DNA of 14,733 nt from Zoogloeaceae bacterium (GTDB lineage: Bacteria > Pseudomonadota > Gammaproteobacteria > Burkholderiales > Rhodocyclaceae): assembly GCA_031290955.1 (NCBI GenBank), contig JAISLJ010000161.1, positions 1 through 14,733 of the forward strand. The letters run 5' to 3'. The notes under the pieces are model-generated. The model ran no database searches and was not told where the DNA came from. It worked only from the letters and a program-made list of their open reading frames with translations. Within the stretch, counting starts at the first letter, position 1. Each line of letters begins with the position of its first letter. Of the stretch, positions 1 through 8,477 are shown in pieces. The position numbers were made by a program, and so were the translations under genes.

Positions 1-171
1 GAAGACCTGGAACAAACCCTGCTCCGATATGCCATGCTCTACAACGAACACTTGCCCCAGACCGCCCTCAACAGCAAAACCCCTCTGGACGCCATGAACA
101 TGTGGTATGCTTCCCACCCGCAGATATTCCTTCATCCGCCCGGATCGAATCGTCCGGGATGCGACAGATAG
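1..171 (+). CDS. IS481-type transposase, C-terminal fragment (cut by window edge)
   Basis: Reading frame 1 is open from the first base to a TAG at 169-171 and gives 56 residues. They resemble the end of the DDE/rve integrase core of IS481-family transposases: a DLEQTLLRYAMLYNEHLPQ stretch, then ALNSKTPLDAM, and a terminal GCD motif just before the stop. Such proteins carry out cut-and-paste or copy-in transposition of their own element. Only the C-terminus is present, so intactness cannot be judged, and the element's right end should lie just after the stop. No terminal inverted repeat can be confirmed without the left end. The family call rests on remembered family sequences, so another rve-type IS group is the main alternative. 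Confidence 0.75.
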   Translation, partial: EDLEQTLLRYAMLYNEHLPQTALNSKTPLDAMNMWYASHPQIFLHPPGSNRPGCDR

Positions 172-199
172 GAAGCTCGCGACAAACGAGGCGCGCGCC

Positions 200-228
200 T
201 TGACAGAGTGCCTTGCGTTCCTCATAGT
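200..228 (+). promoter_or_regulatory. Sigma70-like promoter at the IS junction
   Basis: A perfect -35 hexamer TTGACA (200-205) is followed by a 17-base spacer and CATAGT (223-228), which matches the -10 consensus at four of six positions. Transcription would start near 235 and run into the CNNM gene. The site lies about 30 bases beyond the transposase stop, so it may belong to the IS end, span the junction, or be native. Seen by eye only; no transcript data. Confidence 0.5.
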
Positions 229-259
229 CCTCATCTCCTCTCTCTTCACGATCATTCCC

Positions 260-1537
260 TTGGACCTGCCGCTTTCTATTCTCATTGTGACCCTGATTGC
301 GCTTCTTGCGCTGTCCGCTTTCTTTTCCATGAGCGAGACGGCCATGATGGCGGCCAACCGCTACAAGCTGAAACATCTGGCGCAAAAAGGCCATCTGGGC
401 GCAAAGCTCGCGCTCGCGCTTCTGGAACACACCGACCGGCTGCTGGGCGTCATCCTGCTGGGCAACAACCTCGTCAATACCGGGGCCGCAACACTGGTGA
501 GCCTCATCGCCATCGAGTTCTTCGGGAGCGACAAGTGGACCCTGGGCGCGGCGACCCTGCTCATCACCTTCATCATCCTCGTTTTCTCCGAAATCACGCC
601 CAAGATCATCGGCGCCGCCTACGCCGACCGGATCAGCCTCATTCTGGGTTTCCTCTTCACGCCGCTCATTCGGGGGCTGTATCCGCTAATCTGGTTCGTG
701 AACCTTTTCGTAGATGTGCTTCTCCGGCTCCTGGGCCTTTCCTTGCGCCCGGCGGCGGACGCGCCCAAGCTCACGCCGGAGGAACTGCGCACCCTGGTCA
801 TGGAAAGCCGGGAACTGATCCCGCCCACGCACGGCGCCATCCTCATGAATCTCTTCGATCTGGGCAAGATTGCCGTGGAAGACATCATGACGCCGCGCGG
901 CGCGCTGGAAATCCTAGATCTCGACCTGCCCCGCGACGAAATCCGGGCGCGCATCGAGACAAGTTTCCACGCCCGGCTTCCCGTCTGCCGGGAATCCGTA
1001 AGTCAACTTCTGGGCGTCCTGCCTGTTCGCCGGGTCCTGCTCCGGCTGCATGAGGCGGATTTCGGCGAAAAGGAACTCCAGGAACATCTCGTCGAACCCT
1101 ATTACATCCCCGCCGGAACGCCGCTCTTCGCCCAACTGGGCTTCTTTCAGGAAACCCGCCAGCGCCTGGGCTTCGTAGTAGACGAATACGGGGAAATCCT
1201 TGGCCTGGTCACGCTGGAAGACATCATCAAGGAAGTGGTGGGTGAATTCACGACCTCGCTCCCCGGCGCGCCCCGGACACTCGCCTGGGATGCCGAAGAC
1301 GCCGTGCTCGTGGAAGGCAGTCGTCTCCTCCGGGACCTGAACCGCATGTTGGGGCTGCGCCTGCCGCTGGATGGCCCCAAGACGCTGAACGGCCTGATCC
1401 TGGAACGCTTCGAGGATATCCCTGAGGTTGGCGTCAGCCTGAAATTCGGCGAGGTGGCCATTGAGGTCATCCAGACGCAGGACCGCAGCGTCAAGACAGC
1501 AAGAATCCAGAGACTTCACTTGCACAACCCACCGTAA
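260..1537 (+). CDS. CNNM/CBS/CorC-HlyC family membrane protein (putative divalent cation transporter)
   Basis: The protein has the standard HlyC/CorC (CNNM) architecture. An N-terminal CNNM (DUF21) membrane domain covers about residues 1-170, with hydrophobic segments near 5-23, 62-85, 98-117 and 128-155 and the family signature SMSETA at 23-28. A CBS pair lies at about 200-330 (VEDIMTPR at 206-213, GFVVDEYG and GLVTLEDI in the second CBS), and a CorC_HlyC associated domain at about 345-420. Members are inner-membrane proteins linked to Mg2+/Co2+ handling; transport was not tested here. I prefer the TTG start at 260 because it gives 425 residues and lines up with the usual family start (DxPLS...). 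The frame stays open back to an ATG at 107 inside the transposase, and a TTG at 200 is a second alternative. No clear Shine-Dalgarno sequence precedes 260, so the start is uncertain. In many betaproteobacteria this gene sits directly upstream of pilB, as here. Confidence 0.85.
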   Translation: MDLPLSILIVTLIALLALSAFFSMSETAMMAANRYKLKHLAQKGHLGAKLALALLEHTDRLLGVILLGNNLVNTGAATLVSLIAIEFFGSDKWTLGAATLLITFIILVFSEITPKIIGAAYADRISLILGFLFTPLIRGLYPLIWFVNLFVDVLLRLLGLSLRPAADAPKLTPEELRTLVMESRELIPPTHGAILMNLFDLGKIAVEDIMTPRGALEILDLDLPRDEIRARIETSFHARLPVCRESVSQLLGVLPVRRVLLRLHEADFGEKELQEHLVEPYYIPAGTPLFAQLGFFQETRQRLGFVVDEYGEILGLVTLEDIIKEVVGEFTTSLPGAPRTLAWDAEDAVLVEGSRLLRDLNRMLGLRLPLDGPKTLNGLILERFEDIPEVGVSLKFGEVAIEVIQTQDRSVKTARIQRLHLHNPP

Positions 1538-1651
1538 ACATGCAAAAACCCTGCACTTTCCGGCGGGGAGCACCACTTTTCGCTTTACAAATCCGGGACG
1601 GCGTTGCATCATCGAAGCCTATTCACGCAGATTCATGCCGCTTACACATTC

Positions 1652-3364
1652 ATGGACGCACCCGTACAATCGACAACGCTCAGGGGCTTGGCCCGCGCCC
1701 TGGTGCAATCCGGCAAGCTCAAGGAAGCTGAGGCGGAGAAATTGCTCGTGCAGGCGGTCGAGAACCAGCGTTCGTTTCCGGAAGAACTGGTGGCGGGCCA
1801 GAAGATATCCTCTCTTGATTTGGCGCTTTTCGTCTCCCAGATCTTCGGTATTCCCTTCCTGGACTTGTCCGCCTTCGACGAGAGCTATGTCCCAAAGGAG
1901 GTGGTGAATGCCAAGATGATCCGCAAGCACCAGATCGTCCCGCTCTCCAAACGAGGCAACCGCCTGATTATTGCAGTCGTCGATCCGGCCAATGAGTCGG
2001 CGCAGGAGGAAATCCGCTTCCAGACCGGCCTTGCCGTTGACCCGATTGTCGTCGATCTCTCCAAGCTCCTCCCCTTTGTCAAGAAACTGGGGGAATCCCT
2101 GGGTGAAGCGCTGGAAGTCGATTCGGATGAAGAATTTGCCGATGCCCTTTCCTCAGGTGACGGTGCCCTCGAAACCAACCCGGAAGATGACGAGGAAGAC
2201 GCGCCTGTCGTCAAGTTTCTGCAAAAAATCTTGCAGGATGGCATCAACGAAGGCGCGTCCGACATCCACTTCGAGCCATACGAGAAGTTCTACCGCATCC
2301 GTTTCCGGATTGACGGCGCCCTGAAGGAAGTCACCATGCCGCCCGTGGCGATCAAGGACAAGCTTGCCTCCCGGATCAAGGTGATTTCCCGGCTCGACAT
2401 CACCGAAAAGCGTGTTCCCCAGGATGGACGGATGAAACTCGTCCTCTCCAAGACACGCGCCATCGATTTCCGGGTGAGCACCTTGCCGACCCTGCATGGC
2501 GAAAAGATCGTGATGCGGATCCTTGACCCGACCTCCGCAACACTGGGGATTGAGGCGCTCGGGTATGAGCCGGAGCAAAAGGACGCGCTGATGGATGCCA
2601 TCCACCGTCCTTACGGCATGATCCTGGTTACGGGTCCGACAGGTTCCGGCAAGACCGTGTCGCTTTATACCTGCCTGAATCTTCTCAATGAGCCGGGCAT
2701 CAACATTTCCACGGCGGAAGACCCGGCGGAAATCAACCTGGCGGGGATTAACCAGGTCAATGTGGACGACAAGGTTGGGTTGACCTTCGCCTCGGCGCTG
2801 CGCGCCTTTCTGCGTCAGGATCCGGATATCATCATGGTCGGTGAAATCCGCGACCTGGAAACGGCGGAAATCGCGGTCAAGGCGGCGCAGACCGGCCACT
2901 TGGTGCTCTCCACCCTGCACACCAACGATGCGCCGCAGACCCTTACCCGGCTCATCAACATGGGGGTGCCGCTGTTCAACATCGCCTCCAGTGTGCTTCT
3001 CATTACCGCGCAACGTCTGACGCGGCGCTTGTGCACCTGCAAGCAGGCCATTGAGATGCCGCCCAAGAAGGTGCTTCTGGAAGCAGGTTTCAAGGAAGCG
3101 GATCTTGATGGTTCCTGGACGCTGTACGGCCCCGGGGGCTGCGACCGCTGCAAGGGGTCAGGCTACAAGGGGCGGGTCGGGATCTACCAGGTCATGCCGG
3201 TTTCCGAGGAAATGCAGCGCCTCATCATGAACAACTGTACATCGCTGGATATTGAGGCCCAGGCAAAGCGGGAAGGCGTCAAGAACTTGCGCGAGTCTGG
3301 CCTGCTGAAGGTCATGCAGGGCGTGACCTCGCTTGAGGAAGTCCTGGGTTCGACGAATCTCTAA
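1652..3364 (+). CDS. pilB: Type IV pilus extension ATPase PilB
   Basis: PilB is the cytoplasmic hexameric ATPase that powers pilin assembly. The 570-residue product has a GSPII_E/MshEN N-terminal domain (about 10-150) and an acidic linker (154-183). The ATPase domain carries Walker A GPTGSGKT at 328-335, an Asp box around 271-279 (IDFRVSTLP), Walker B DPDIIMVGE at 390-398 and a His box TGHLVLSTLHTND at 414-426. A tetracysteine zinc site is formed by C461, C463, C497 and C500. The STAEDPAEI sequence at 353-361 is typical of PilB rather than of the retraction ATPase PilT. The ATG at 1652 gives the normal family N-terminus; a TTG at 1604 in the same frame would add 16 atypical residues. No strong ribosome-binding site is visible before 1652. 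pilC follows after 24 bases, and both are probably co-transcribed with pilD. Confidence 0.97.
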   Translation: MDAPVQSTTLRGLARALVQSGKLKEAEAEKLLVQAVENQRSFPEELVAGQKISSLDLALFVSQIFGIPFLDLSAFDESYVPKEVVNAKMIRKHQIVPLSKRGNRLIIAVVDPANESAQEEIRFQTGLAVDPIVVDLSKLLPFVKKLGESLGEALEVDSDEEFADALSSGDGALETNPEDDEEDAPVVKFLQKILQDGINEGASDIHFEPYEKFYRIRFRIDGALKEVTMPPVAIKDKLASRIKVISRLDITEKRVPQDGRMKLVLSKTRAIDFRVSTLPTLHGEKIVMRILDPTSATLGIEALGYEPEQKDALMDAIHRPYGMILVTGPTGSGKTVSLYTCLNLLNEPGINISTAEDPAEINLAGINQVNVDDKVGLTFASALRAFLRQDPDIIMVGEIRDLETAEIAVKAAQTGHLVLSTLHTNDAPQTLTRLINMGVPLFNIASSVLLITAQRLTRRLCTCKQAIEMPPKKVLLEAGFKEADLDGSWTLYGPGGCDRCKGSGYKGRVGIYQVMPVSEEMQRLIMNNCTSLDIEAQAKREGVKNLRESGLLKVMQGVTSLEEVLGSTNL

Positions 3365-3388
3365 TTTTTTCAGAAAGGTGATTGCATC

Positions 3389-4642
3389 ATGGCTATAAGC
3401 ACCGCAGCGACCCGGAAGGCCCCTGTGAAACCCAAGACGGGAACCATCCGGGAATTTATCTTCCGCTGGGAAGGACGCAGCAAGGACGGCAAGATGGTCG
3501 GCGGCGAAATGCGCGGCGCGACCGAGGTTGTTGTTACCTCCCAATTGCGTCGCCAGGGCGTAACCAATATCAAGGTCACCAAGCTGCGCATGCAGAAAGG
3601 GCGGAAGATCACCGAGAAGGATGTCACGCTTTTCACCCGACAACTCGCCACCATGCTTCGCTCTGGTGTCCCCTTGTTGCAAGCCTTTGAGATTGTGGGT
3701 CGGGGTCATACGAATCCTTCTGTCGGACGGATGATCCTGGATATCCGCGCGGATGTCGAAGCGGGGAATTCTCTCGCGGCGGGTTTCCGGAAATTCCCCC
3801 TGTATTTTGACGCCCTTTACTGCAACTTGGTGGAAGCCGGCGAACAGGCGGGTATCTTGGATACTCTTCTGGAGCGCCTCGCGGCCTACAAGGAAAAGAT
3901 GCTGGCCATCAAAAGCAAAATCAAGTCGGCGCTTTTTTATCCGATTGCAGTCATCATCGTGGCGGCAATCATCACGACGATCATCATGATCTTCGTGATC
4001 CCGGCATTCAAGTCCATCTTCGAGAGCTTCGGCGCGGACCTGCCCCTACCGACAGTGATTGTGATCGCCATGTCGGATTTCTTCCGACAGTACTTTTACT
4101 TGGTGCTTGGCATTCCTATTGCAACCGTCATATGGTTTTTCTATACCTGGAAGCGTTCGAAAGCGATGCAGATCGCCATGGATCGTCTCCTGCTCAAGGT
4201 GCCCATCTTCGGTGAACTTATCAAAAAATCTTCCATCGCACGCTGGAATCGGACACTCTCAACCATGTTTGCAGCAGGGGTGCCACTCGTCGATTCGTTG
4301 GAATCCGTCGGCGGCGCGGCTGGGAACAACGTCTTCGAGGTTGCGACAAAGGGGATCAAGAATGCCGTGAGCACTGGCACCAGCCTGACCTTGGCCGTGC
4401 AGAACAGCAGGATATTCCCCAATATGGTCGTGCAGATGATCGCCATTGGCGAGGAGTCCGGTACGCTGGAAGGCATGCTCGGCAAGGTGGCGGATTTCTA
4501 TGAGCAGGAAGTCGATGACATGGTTGCTGGTCTTTCCAGCCTGATGGAACCCATCATCATGGTCGTGCTGGGGACGGTCATCGGCGGCTTGGTGGTCGCC
4601 ATGTACCTGCCCATCTTCAAGCTGGGAGCCGTGGTTGGCTGA
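3389..4642 (+). CDS. pilC: Type IV pilus inner-membrane platform protein PilC
   Basis: PilC is the polytopic platform protein that couples the PilB and PilT motors to pilin addition and removal. The 417-residue product has two T2SF domains (about 80-203 and 283-406), each beginning with an FTRQLATML-like or WNRTLSTMF-like helix. The paired GEQAGILD (151-158) and GEESGTLE (354-361) motifs reflect the internal duplication. Membrane segments are seen near 183-205, 231-252 and 386-408. The ATG is preceded by a good ribosome-binding site (AAAGGTGAT, 3374-3382). The length is usual for the family. The stop codon lies one base before the pilD ATG, which suggests translational coupling. Confidence 0.97.
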   Translation: MAISTAATRKAPVKPKTGTIREFIFRWEGRSKDGKMVGGEMRGATEVVVTSQLRRQGVTNIKVTKLRMQKGRKITEKDVTLFTRQLATMLRSGVPLLQAFEIVGRGHTNPSVGRMILDIRADVEAGNSLAAGFRKFPLYFDALYCNLVEAGEQAGILDTLLERLAAYKEKMLAIKSKIKSALFYPIAVIIVAAIITTIIMIFVIPAFKSIFESFGADLPLPTVIVIAMSDFFRQYFYLVLGIPIATVIWFFYTWKRSKAMQIAMDRLLLKVPIFGELIKKSSIARWNRTLSTMFAAGVPLVDSLESVGGAAGNNVFEVATKGIKNAVSTGTSLTLAVQNSRIFPNMVVQMIAIGEESGTLEGMLGKVADFYEQEVDDMVAGLSSLMEPIIMVVLGTVIGGLVVAMYLPIFKLGAVVG

Positions 4643-4643
4643 C

Positions 4644-5525
4644 ATGCTGGCGGTCGTTGCCGACGCCGGTCTGTTTCCAATCTTCCTGGGGCTGTTGGGT
4701 CTGCTCATTGGGAGCTTTCTCAATGTGGTGGTCTATCGCCTGCCCCTGATGATGGAACGGGAGTGGAATGCACAATGCGCCGAATTGCGGGGAGAGGCAG
4801 AACCAGAAACAGAGGTCTTCACCCTCTCCCGCCCGCGTTCCCGATGCCCGCACTGCGGGCATCCCATTTCCGCTCTGGAGAACATTCCCGTCCTGAGTTA
4901 CCTGGCCTTGCGGGGACGCTGCCGGGCTTGTCGCGCCCCGATTTCGCCCCGCTATCCGCTAGTCGAGATTGCCGCCTCGGCGCTGGCCGTCGGTAGTGCT
5001 TGGCATTTCGGGTTTGGCTGGCAGGCCGCCGGTGCGGCACTCCTCCTGTGGACCCTGCTTGCCCTCGCGCTCATTGATTTCGATACCCAGTTCCTGCCGG
5101 ACGAACTCACCCTGCCCCTGCTGTGGGGCGGTCTCCTCTGGAATCTGGATGGGCATTTCGCGCCGCTCTCTGCCGCAGTCATCGGCGCCATGGCCGGATA
5201 TCTTTCGCTCTGGAGCGTGTATTGGGGCTTCAAGCTCCTGACCGGCAAGGAAGGCATGGGCTATGGCGATTTCAAGCTTCTGGCCGCCTTGGGTGCCTGG
5301 ATGGGCTGGACCCTGCTGCCGTGCATCATCCTTGTTTCCTCCCTGTTGGGCGCGGTCATTGGCATCAGTCTCATCCTCGCCACCCGCCGCAGCCGCCACA
5401 TTCCCATCCCCTTCGGGCCATACCTTGCCATCGCCGGAGTGGTTGCGCTTTTTTGGGGAGAAAAGATCAACCACCTCCTCTTCCTTGGGGAAGACCTGGA
5501 GCTTCTGTTTTCCTTTGGCTTTTGA
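4644..5525 (+). CDS. pilD: Prepilin leader peptidase / N-methyltransferase PilD
   Basis: PilD cleaves the class III leader of prepilins and pseudopilins at the inner membrane and N-methylates the new N-terminal residue. The 293-residue protein has an N-terminal membrane segment ending in GSFLNVVVYRLP (23-34). A cytoplasmic loop carries the zinc tetracysteine pairs CPHC (68-71) and CRAC (93-96). The two aspartate protease motifs follow: IDFDTQFLPDE (144-154) and GMGYGDFK (204-211). Several further hydrophobic segments are present. The ATG at 4644 starts one base after the pilC stop; a TTG at 4635 would add only three residues. In many betaproteobacteria coaE follows pilD; here the next gene is an fmdB-like gene. 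Confidence 0.96.
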   Translation: MLAVVADAGLFPIFLGLLGLLIGSFLNVVVYRLPLMMEREWNAQCAELRGEAEPETEVFTLSRPRSRCPHCGHPISALENIPVLSYLALRGRCRACRAPISPRYPLVEIAASALAVGSAWHFGFGWQAAGAALLLWTLLALALIDFDTQFLPDELTLPLLWGGLLWNLDGHFAPLSAAVIGAMAGYLSLWSVYWGFKLLTGKEGMGYGDFKLLAALGAWMGWTLLPCIILVSSLLGAVIGISLILATRRSRHIPIPFGPYLAIAGVVALFWGEKINHLLFLGEDLELLFSFGF

Positions 5526-5570
5526 AGTGGGCAGGCTTGATTTTTACACGCTAGCCCTCAAATGACGAAA

Positions 5571-5609
5571 AGGCATCCGTGACTTGATGAAACCAGCACT
5601 GCGATGCCT
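5571..5609. repeat. 7-bp inverted repeat in the pilD-fmdB gap
   Basis: AGGCATC at 5571-5577 is mirrored by GATGCCT at 5603-5609, with a 25-base loop. There is no T run after it, so it is a weak terminator candidate. It lies in the 123-base gap where the pilus cluster gives way to the fmdB-aspS cluster. It may be chance. Confidence 0.25.
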
Positions 5610-5648
5610 CACGCTCGTACATCCGCAATGTTTTCCTGGAGATTTTCC

Positions 5649-5918
5649 ATGCCCATCTACGAATACCGTTGTTCCGCCTGTGGTTCCCAGAAGGAACACT
5701 TGCAAAAGGTGAATGACGCCCCGTTTACGGTCTGCCCGGAGTGCGGGCAGGAAACGTATGCGCGGCTCTTGTCCGTTGCCGGATTTCAATTGAAAGGCAG
5801 CGGCTGGTATGCTACTGACTTCAAGAATTCCGCCAAACCACAGAAACCGGCCAGCCCGCCGCCTTGCGCAAGTGGTTCCGGGGAGTGTCCCGCCGGGGGC
5901 TGTGCCGCAGGCGATTGA
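5649..5918 (+). CDS. FmdB/CxxC_CxxC_SSSS-type zinc ribbon protein
   Basis: This small 89-residue protein starts MPIYEYRC and has two CxxC knuckles, C8/C11 and C29/C32, which together form a predicted zinc ribbon. The following FQLKGSGWYATDF block (46-58) is characteristic of the family. Its molecular role is not established; the name comes from FmdB, a putative regulator of methylotroph formamidase genes. The C-terminal tail is rich in Pro, Gly and Ala and has three more cysteines (C73, C80, C85). I chose the ATG at 5649 because a GGAG lies 8 bases upstream and the family motif begins there; an upstream in-frame ATG at 5604 adds 15 unrelated residues. The gene precedes a DUF502 gene and aspS, a common betaproteobacterial order. 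Confidence 0.9.
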   Translation: MPIYEYRCSACGSQKEHLQKVNDAPFTVCPECGQETYARLLSVAGFQLKGSGWYATDFKNSAKPQKPASPPPCASGSGECPAGGCAAGD

Positions 5919-5933
5919 TGCCAGGATGTTCCC

Positions 5934-6596
5934 GTGTTTTCGCTAAAACCCGCCTCGTTCAAACGCTGGTTCATTACTGGTCTGCTGATCTGGATTCCGC
6001 TCGTCATTACTGGATGGGTGCTCTACCTGATTATCAGCGTCATGGATCACTCCCTCCTGCTCCTGCCGCAGGCCATCCAGCCCATTTACCTTTTGGGCTT
6101 CCATATTCCCGGCGTTGGCACGGTGCTCACGTTTACCGGAATCTTGCTGACTGGTCTCTTGGCGACCAACCTGATCGGCCAGCGGCTCGTGCGAACCTGG
6201 GAGCAATTCCTGGCGCGCATTCCGGTGGTGAATTCCCTCTACAATGCCGTGAAACAGGTTTCGGACACCATTCTTTCGCCGGACGGCAACGCCTTTCGCA
6301 AGGCGCTGCTGGTGCAATATCCGCGTCCGGGAAGCTGGACGATCGCCTTTCTTACCGGCAAGCCCGGCGGCGATGTCATCCGGCATCTGGACGGCAACTA
6401 CCTGAGTCTTTACGTGCCGACCACGCCCAATCCCACGTCCGGCTTTTTCCTGATGATGAAGGCTGAGGAAGTCGTGGAACTGGAGATGAGCGTGGATGAG
6501 GCTCTGAAATACATCGTTTCCATGGGGGTTGTCCCGCCCGGCGGCAAGTCTGCTGGCGCGCATTCCCCTTCTCTTCCTTCTTCCGGAACTCTTTGA
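5934..6596 (+). CDS. DUF502 family inner-membrane protein
   Basis: The 220-residue protein has two clear membrane segments (about 14-36 and 58-80), then a soluble domain. Features typical of DUF502 are IPVVNSLYNAVKQ (96-108), followed by PNPTSGFF (165-172). The function is unknown across the family. The start is a GTG at 5934, with AGGA at 5923-5926 as ribosome-binding site, 15 bases after the fmdB-like stop. The last base of its stop codon is the first base of the aspS ATG, so the two are very likely translated together. Confidence 0.9.
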   Translation: MFSLKPASFKRWFITGLLIWIPLVITGWVLYLIISVMDHSLLLLPQAIQPIYLLGFHIPGVGTVLTFTGILLTGLLATNLIGQRLVRTWEQFLARIPVVNSLYNAVKQVSDTILSPDGNAFRKALLVQYPRPGSWTIAFLTGKPGGDVIRHLDGNYLSLYVPTTPNPTSGFFLMMKAEEVVELEMSVDEALKYIVSMGVVPPGGKSAGAHSPSLPSSGTL

Positions 6597-8404
6597 TGCG
6601 AACCCACTATTGCGGCCAGTTGAATGCCTCCCTTTGCGACCAGATCGTCACCCTTGCCGGTTGGGCGCACCGTCGTCGTGACCACGGCGGCGTCATCTTC
6701 CTTGATTTGCGTGACCGTGAGGGGCTGGCGCAAGTCGTCTGTGACCCGGATCGCCCGGAGACGTTTCGCATTGCCGAATCCATCCGCAACGAATTCTGCC
6801 TCAAGGTCACAGGCAAGGTGCGCCTGCGGCCTGAGGGGACACAAAATCCCAACCTGGCTTCCGGCGCAATCGAAGTGCTCGCGCAAGAGATCGAGATCCT
6901 GAATGCCTCCGTGACGCCGCCTTTCCCGCTGGATGACGAACACCTCTCGGAAACCGTGCGCCTTACCCATCGGGTCATTGACCTGCGGCGACCAGAAATG
7001 CAGAAGAATCTCCTGCTGCGTTACCGTGTGGCGCGCACCTTCCGTCGTTTTCTTGACGAACATGGTTTTGTCGACGTGGAAACGCCCATGCTCATCCGGA
7101 GCACTCCGGAAGGCGCGCGCGATTATCTTGTGCCTTCCCGTGTACATCCGGGGCAGTTTTTTGCCCTGCCGCAATCGCCGCAGTTGTTCAAGCAACTGCT
7201 GATGATTGCGGGCTTTGACCGCTATTACCAGATCGTCAAATGTTTCCGCGACGAGAACCTGCGCTCTGACCGCCAGCCGGAATTTACCCAGGTGGATATC
7301 GAGACCTCGTTCATGGACGAGGCAGGGATCATCGGGCTGATGGAGGAACTGATCCGCTTCGTCTTCCGCGAAACCATTGGCGTGGAACTGCCGACTCCCT
7401 TCCCGCGCATCTCCTACGCCGAAGCCATGTCCCGCTATGGTTCCGACAAGCCGGACCTGCGCGTTACGCTGGAACTCACGGAACTCACCGATGTGGTGAA
7501 GAATGTCGCCTTCAAGGTTTTTTCTGGCCCGGCCAATTCCGGCGGGCGCGTGGCGGCCTTGCGCCTGCCTGGCGGCGCGGCCCTGACCCGTGGCGAAATC
7601 GACGAATACACGCGCTTCGTCGGCATTTATGGCGCGAGAGGATTGGCGTACATCAAGGTGAATGACGCCAGTCAACGGAACGAAAACGGCCTGCAATCGC
7701 CCATCGTCAAGAATCTCGACGCGGCGGCGCTGGATGCCATCATCGAACGTACTCAGGCGCAATCCGGCGACCTCATTTTCTTCGGCGCGGACAAGGCGAA
7801 GATCGTCAATGACGCGCTGGGCGCGTTGCGGGTCAAACTGGGACACGAGAAAGGCCATCTGGATGGCAGGGCATGGGCGCCGGTATGGGTGCTTGATTTC
7901 CCCATGTTTGAATACGACGAAGAGGAAAAATGCTGGAGTGCCTGTCACCATCCGTTCACCAGCCCGAAAGAGGAACACATGCCGCTTCTGGCAAGTGATC
8001 CCGGACAATGCCTGGCGCGCGCCTATGATCTTGCCCTGAACGGCTGGGAGGTTGGCGGCGGTTCCATCCGCATCCATCGCCCGGAAGTGCAGGAAGCGGT
8101 ATTCGCGGCCCTGGGCATTGATCCGGAAGAGCAACAAGCCCGCTTTGGTTTTCTGCTTGACGCCCTGCAATATGGCGCGCCGCCACACGGTGGCCTAGCC
8201 TTTGGGCTGGATCGCATCGTCACCCTGATGAGCGGCGCGGAATCCATCCGCGATGTCATTGCCTTCCCCAAGACCCAGCGCGCCCAATGTCTCTTGAGTA
8301 ACGCCCCTTCCTGCGTCGACGAAGAACAATTGCGGGAGTTGCATATCCGACTGCGGCAACAGGGAACAGAGGGTAAAGCAGTAGAGACAAAACCCTTGGT
8401 CTGA
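6596..8404 (+). CDS. aspS: Aspartyl-tRNA synthetase, probably nondiscriminating (AspRS)
   Basis: AspRS charges tRNA(Asp) with aspartate. The 602-residue protein has an anticodon-binding OB domain (about 1-110), the class II catalytic core, and the bacterial GAD insertion (about 290-420). Motif 1 and the flipping loop lie around 158-182 (FVDVETPML, STPEGARDYLVPSR). Motif 2 is CFRDENLRSDRQPEFTQ (216-232) and motif 3 is GLAFGLDRI (533-541). Residues His30 and Gly81 stand where studies of the Pseudomonas aeruginosa enzyme place the His/Gly pair of nondiscriminating AspRS, which also charges tRNA(Asn). I infer that this organism uses GatCAB to make Asn-tRNA. The ATG overlaps the DUF502 stop by one base, and no strong ribosome-binding site is visible, which fits coupling. 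Confidence 0.98.
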   Translation: MRTHYCGQLNASLCDQIVTLAGWAHRRRDHGGVIFLDLRDREGLAQVVCDPDRPETFRIAESIRNEFCLKVTGKVRLRPEGTQNPNLASGAIEVLAQEIEILNASVTPPFPLDDEHLSETVRLTHRVIDLRRPEMQKNLLLRYRVARTFRRFLDEHGFVDVETPMLIRSTPEGARDYLVPSRVHPGQFFALPQSPQLFKQLLMIAGFDRYYQIVKCFRDENLRSDRQPEFTQVDIETSFMDEAGIIGLMEELIRFVFRETIGVELPTPFPRISYAEAMSRYGSDKPDLRVTLELTELTDVVKNVAFKVFSGPANSGGRVAALRLPGGAALTRGEIDEYTRFVGIYGARGLAYIKVNDASQRNENGLQSPIVKNLDAAALDAIIERTQAQSGDLIFFGADKAKIVNDALGALRVKLGHEKGHLDGRAWAPVWVLDFPMFEYDEEEKCWSACHHPFTSPKEEHMPLLASDPGQCLARAYDLALNGWEVGGGSIRIHRPEVQEAVFAALGIDPEEQQARFGFLLDALQYGAPPHGGLAFGLDRIVTLMSGAESIRDVIAFPKTQRAQCLLSNAPSCVDEEQLRELHIRLRQQGTEGKAVETKPLV

Positions 8405-8477
8405 GGCCAGCCGCCCAATGAAGGTCGAAAAGCGGGCCGGGATTTCAGAAACAATCATTTAGCGCAAAGGAAATGTG

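Noticed and set aside
107..259. Longer CNNM protein from ATG 107 or TTG 200
   Set aside because: ATG 107 lies inside the transposase reading frame. TTG 200 coincides with the -35 hexamer. Both add residues beyond the usual family start.
1595..1610. Possible sigma54 promoter before pilB
   Set aside because: A CGGGACG...TTGCA arrangement is seen, but the GG-to-GC spacing is one base short of the required distance.
6410..8188. 592-codon open frame on the minus strand
   Set aside because: It is antisense to aspS, which is certain. The product is rich in Arg, His and Gln with no recognisable domain, as expected of a GC-rich shadow frame.
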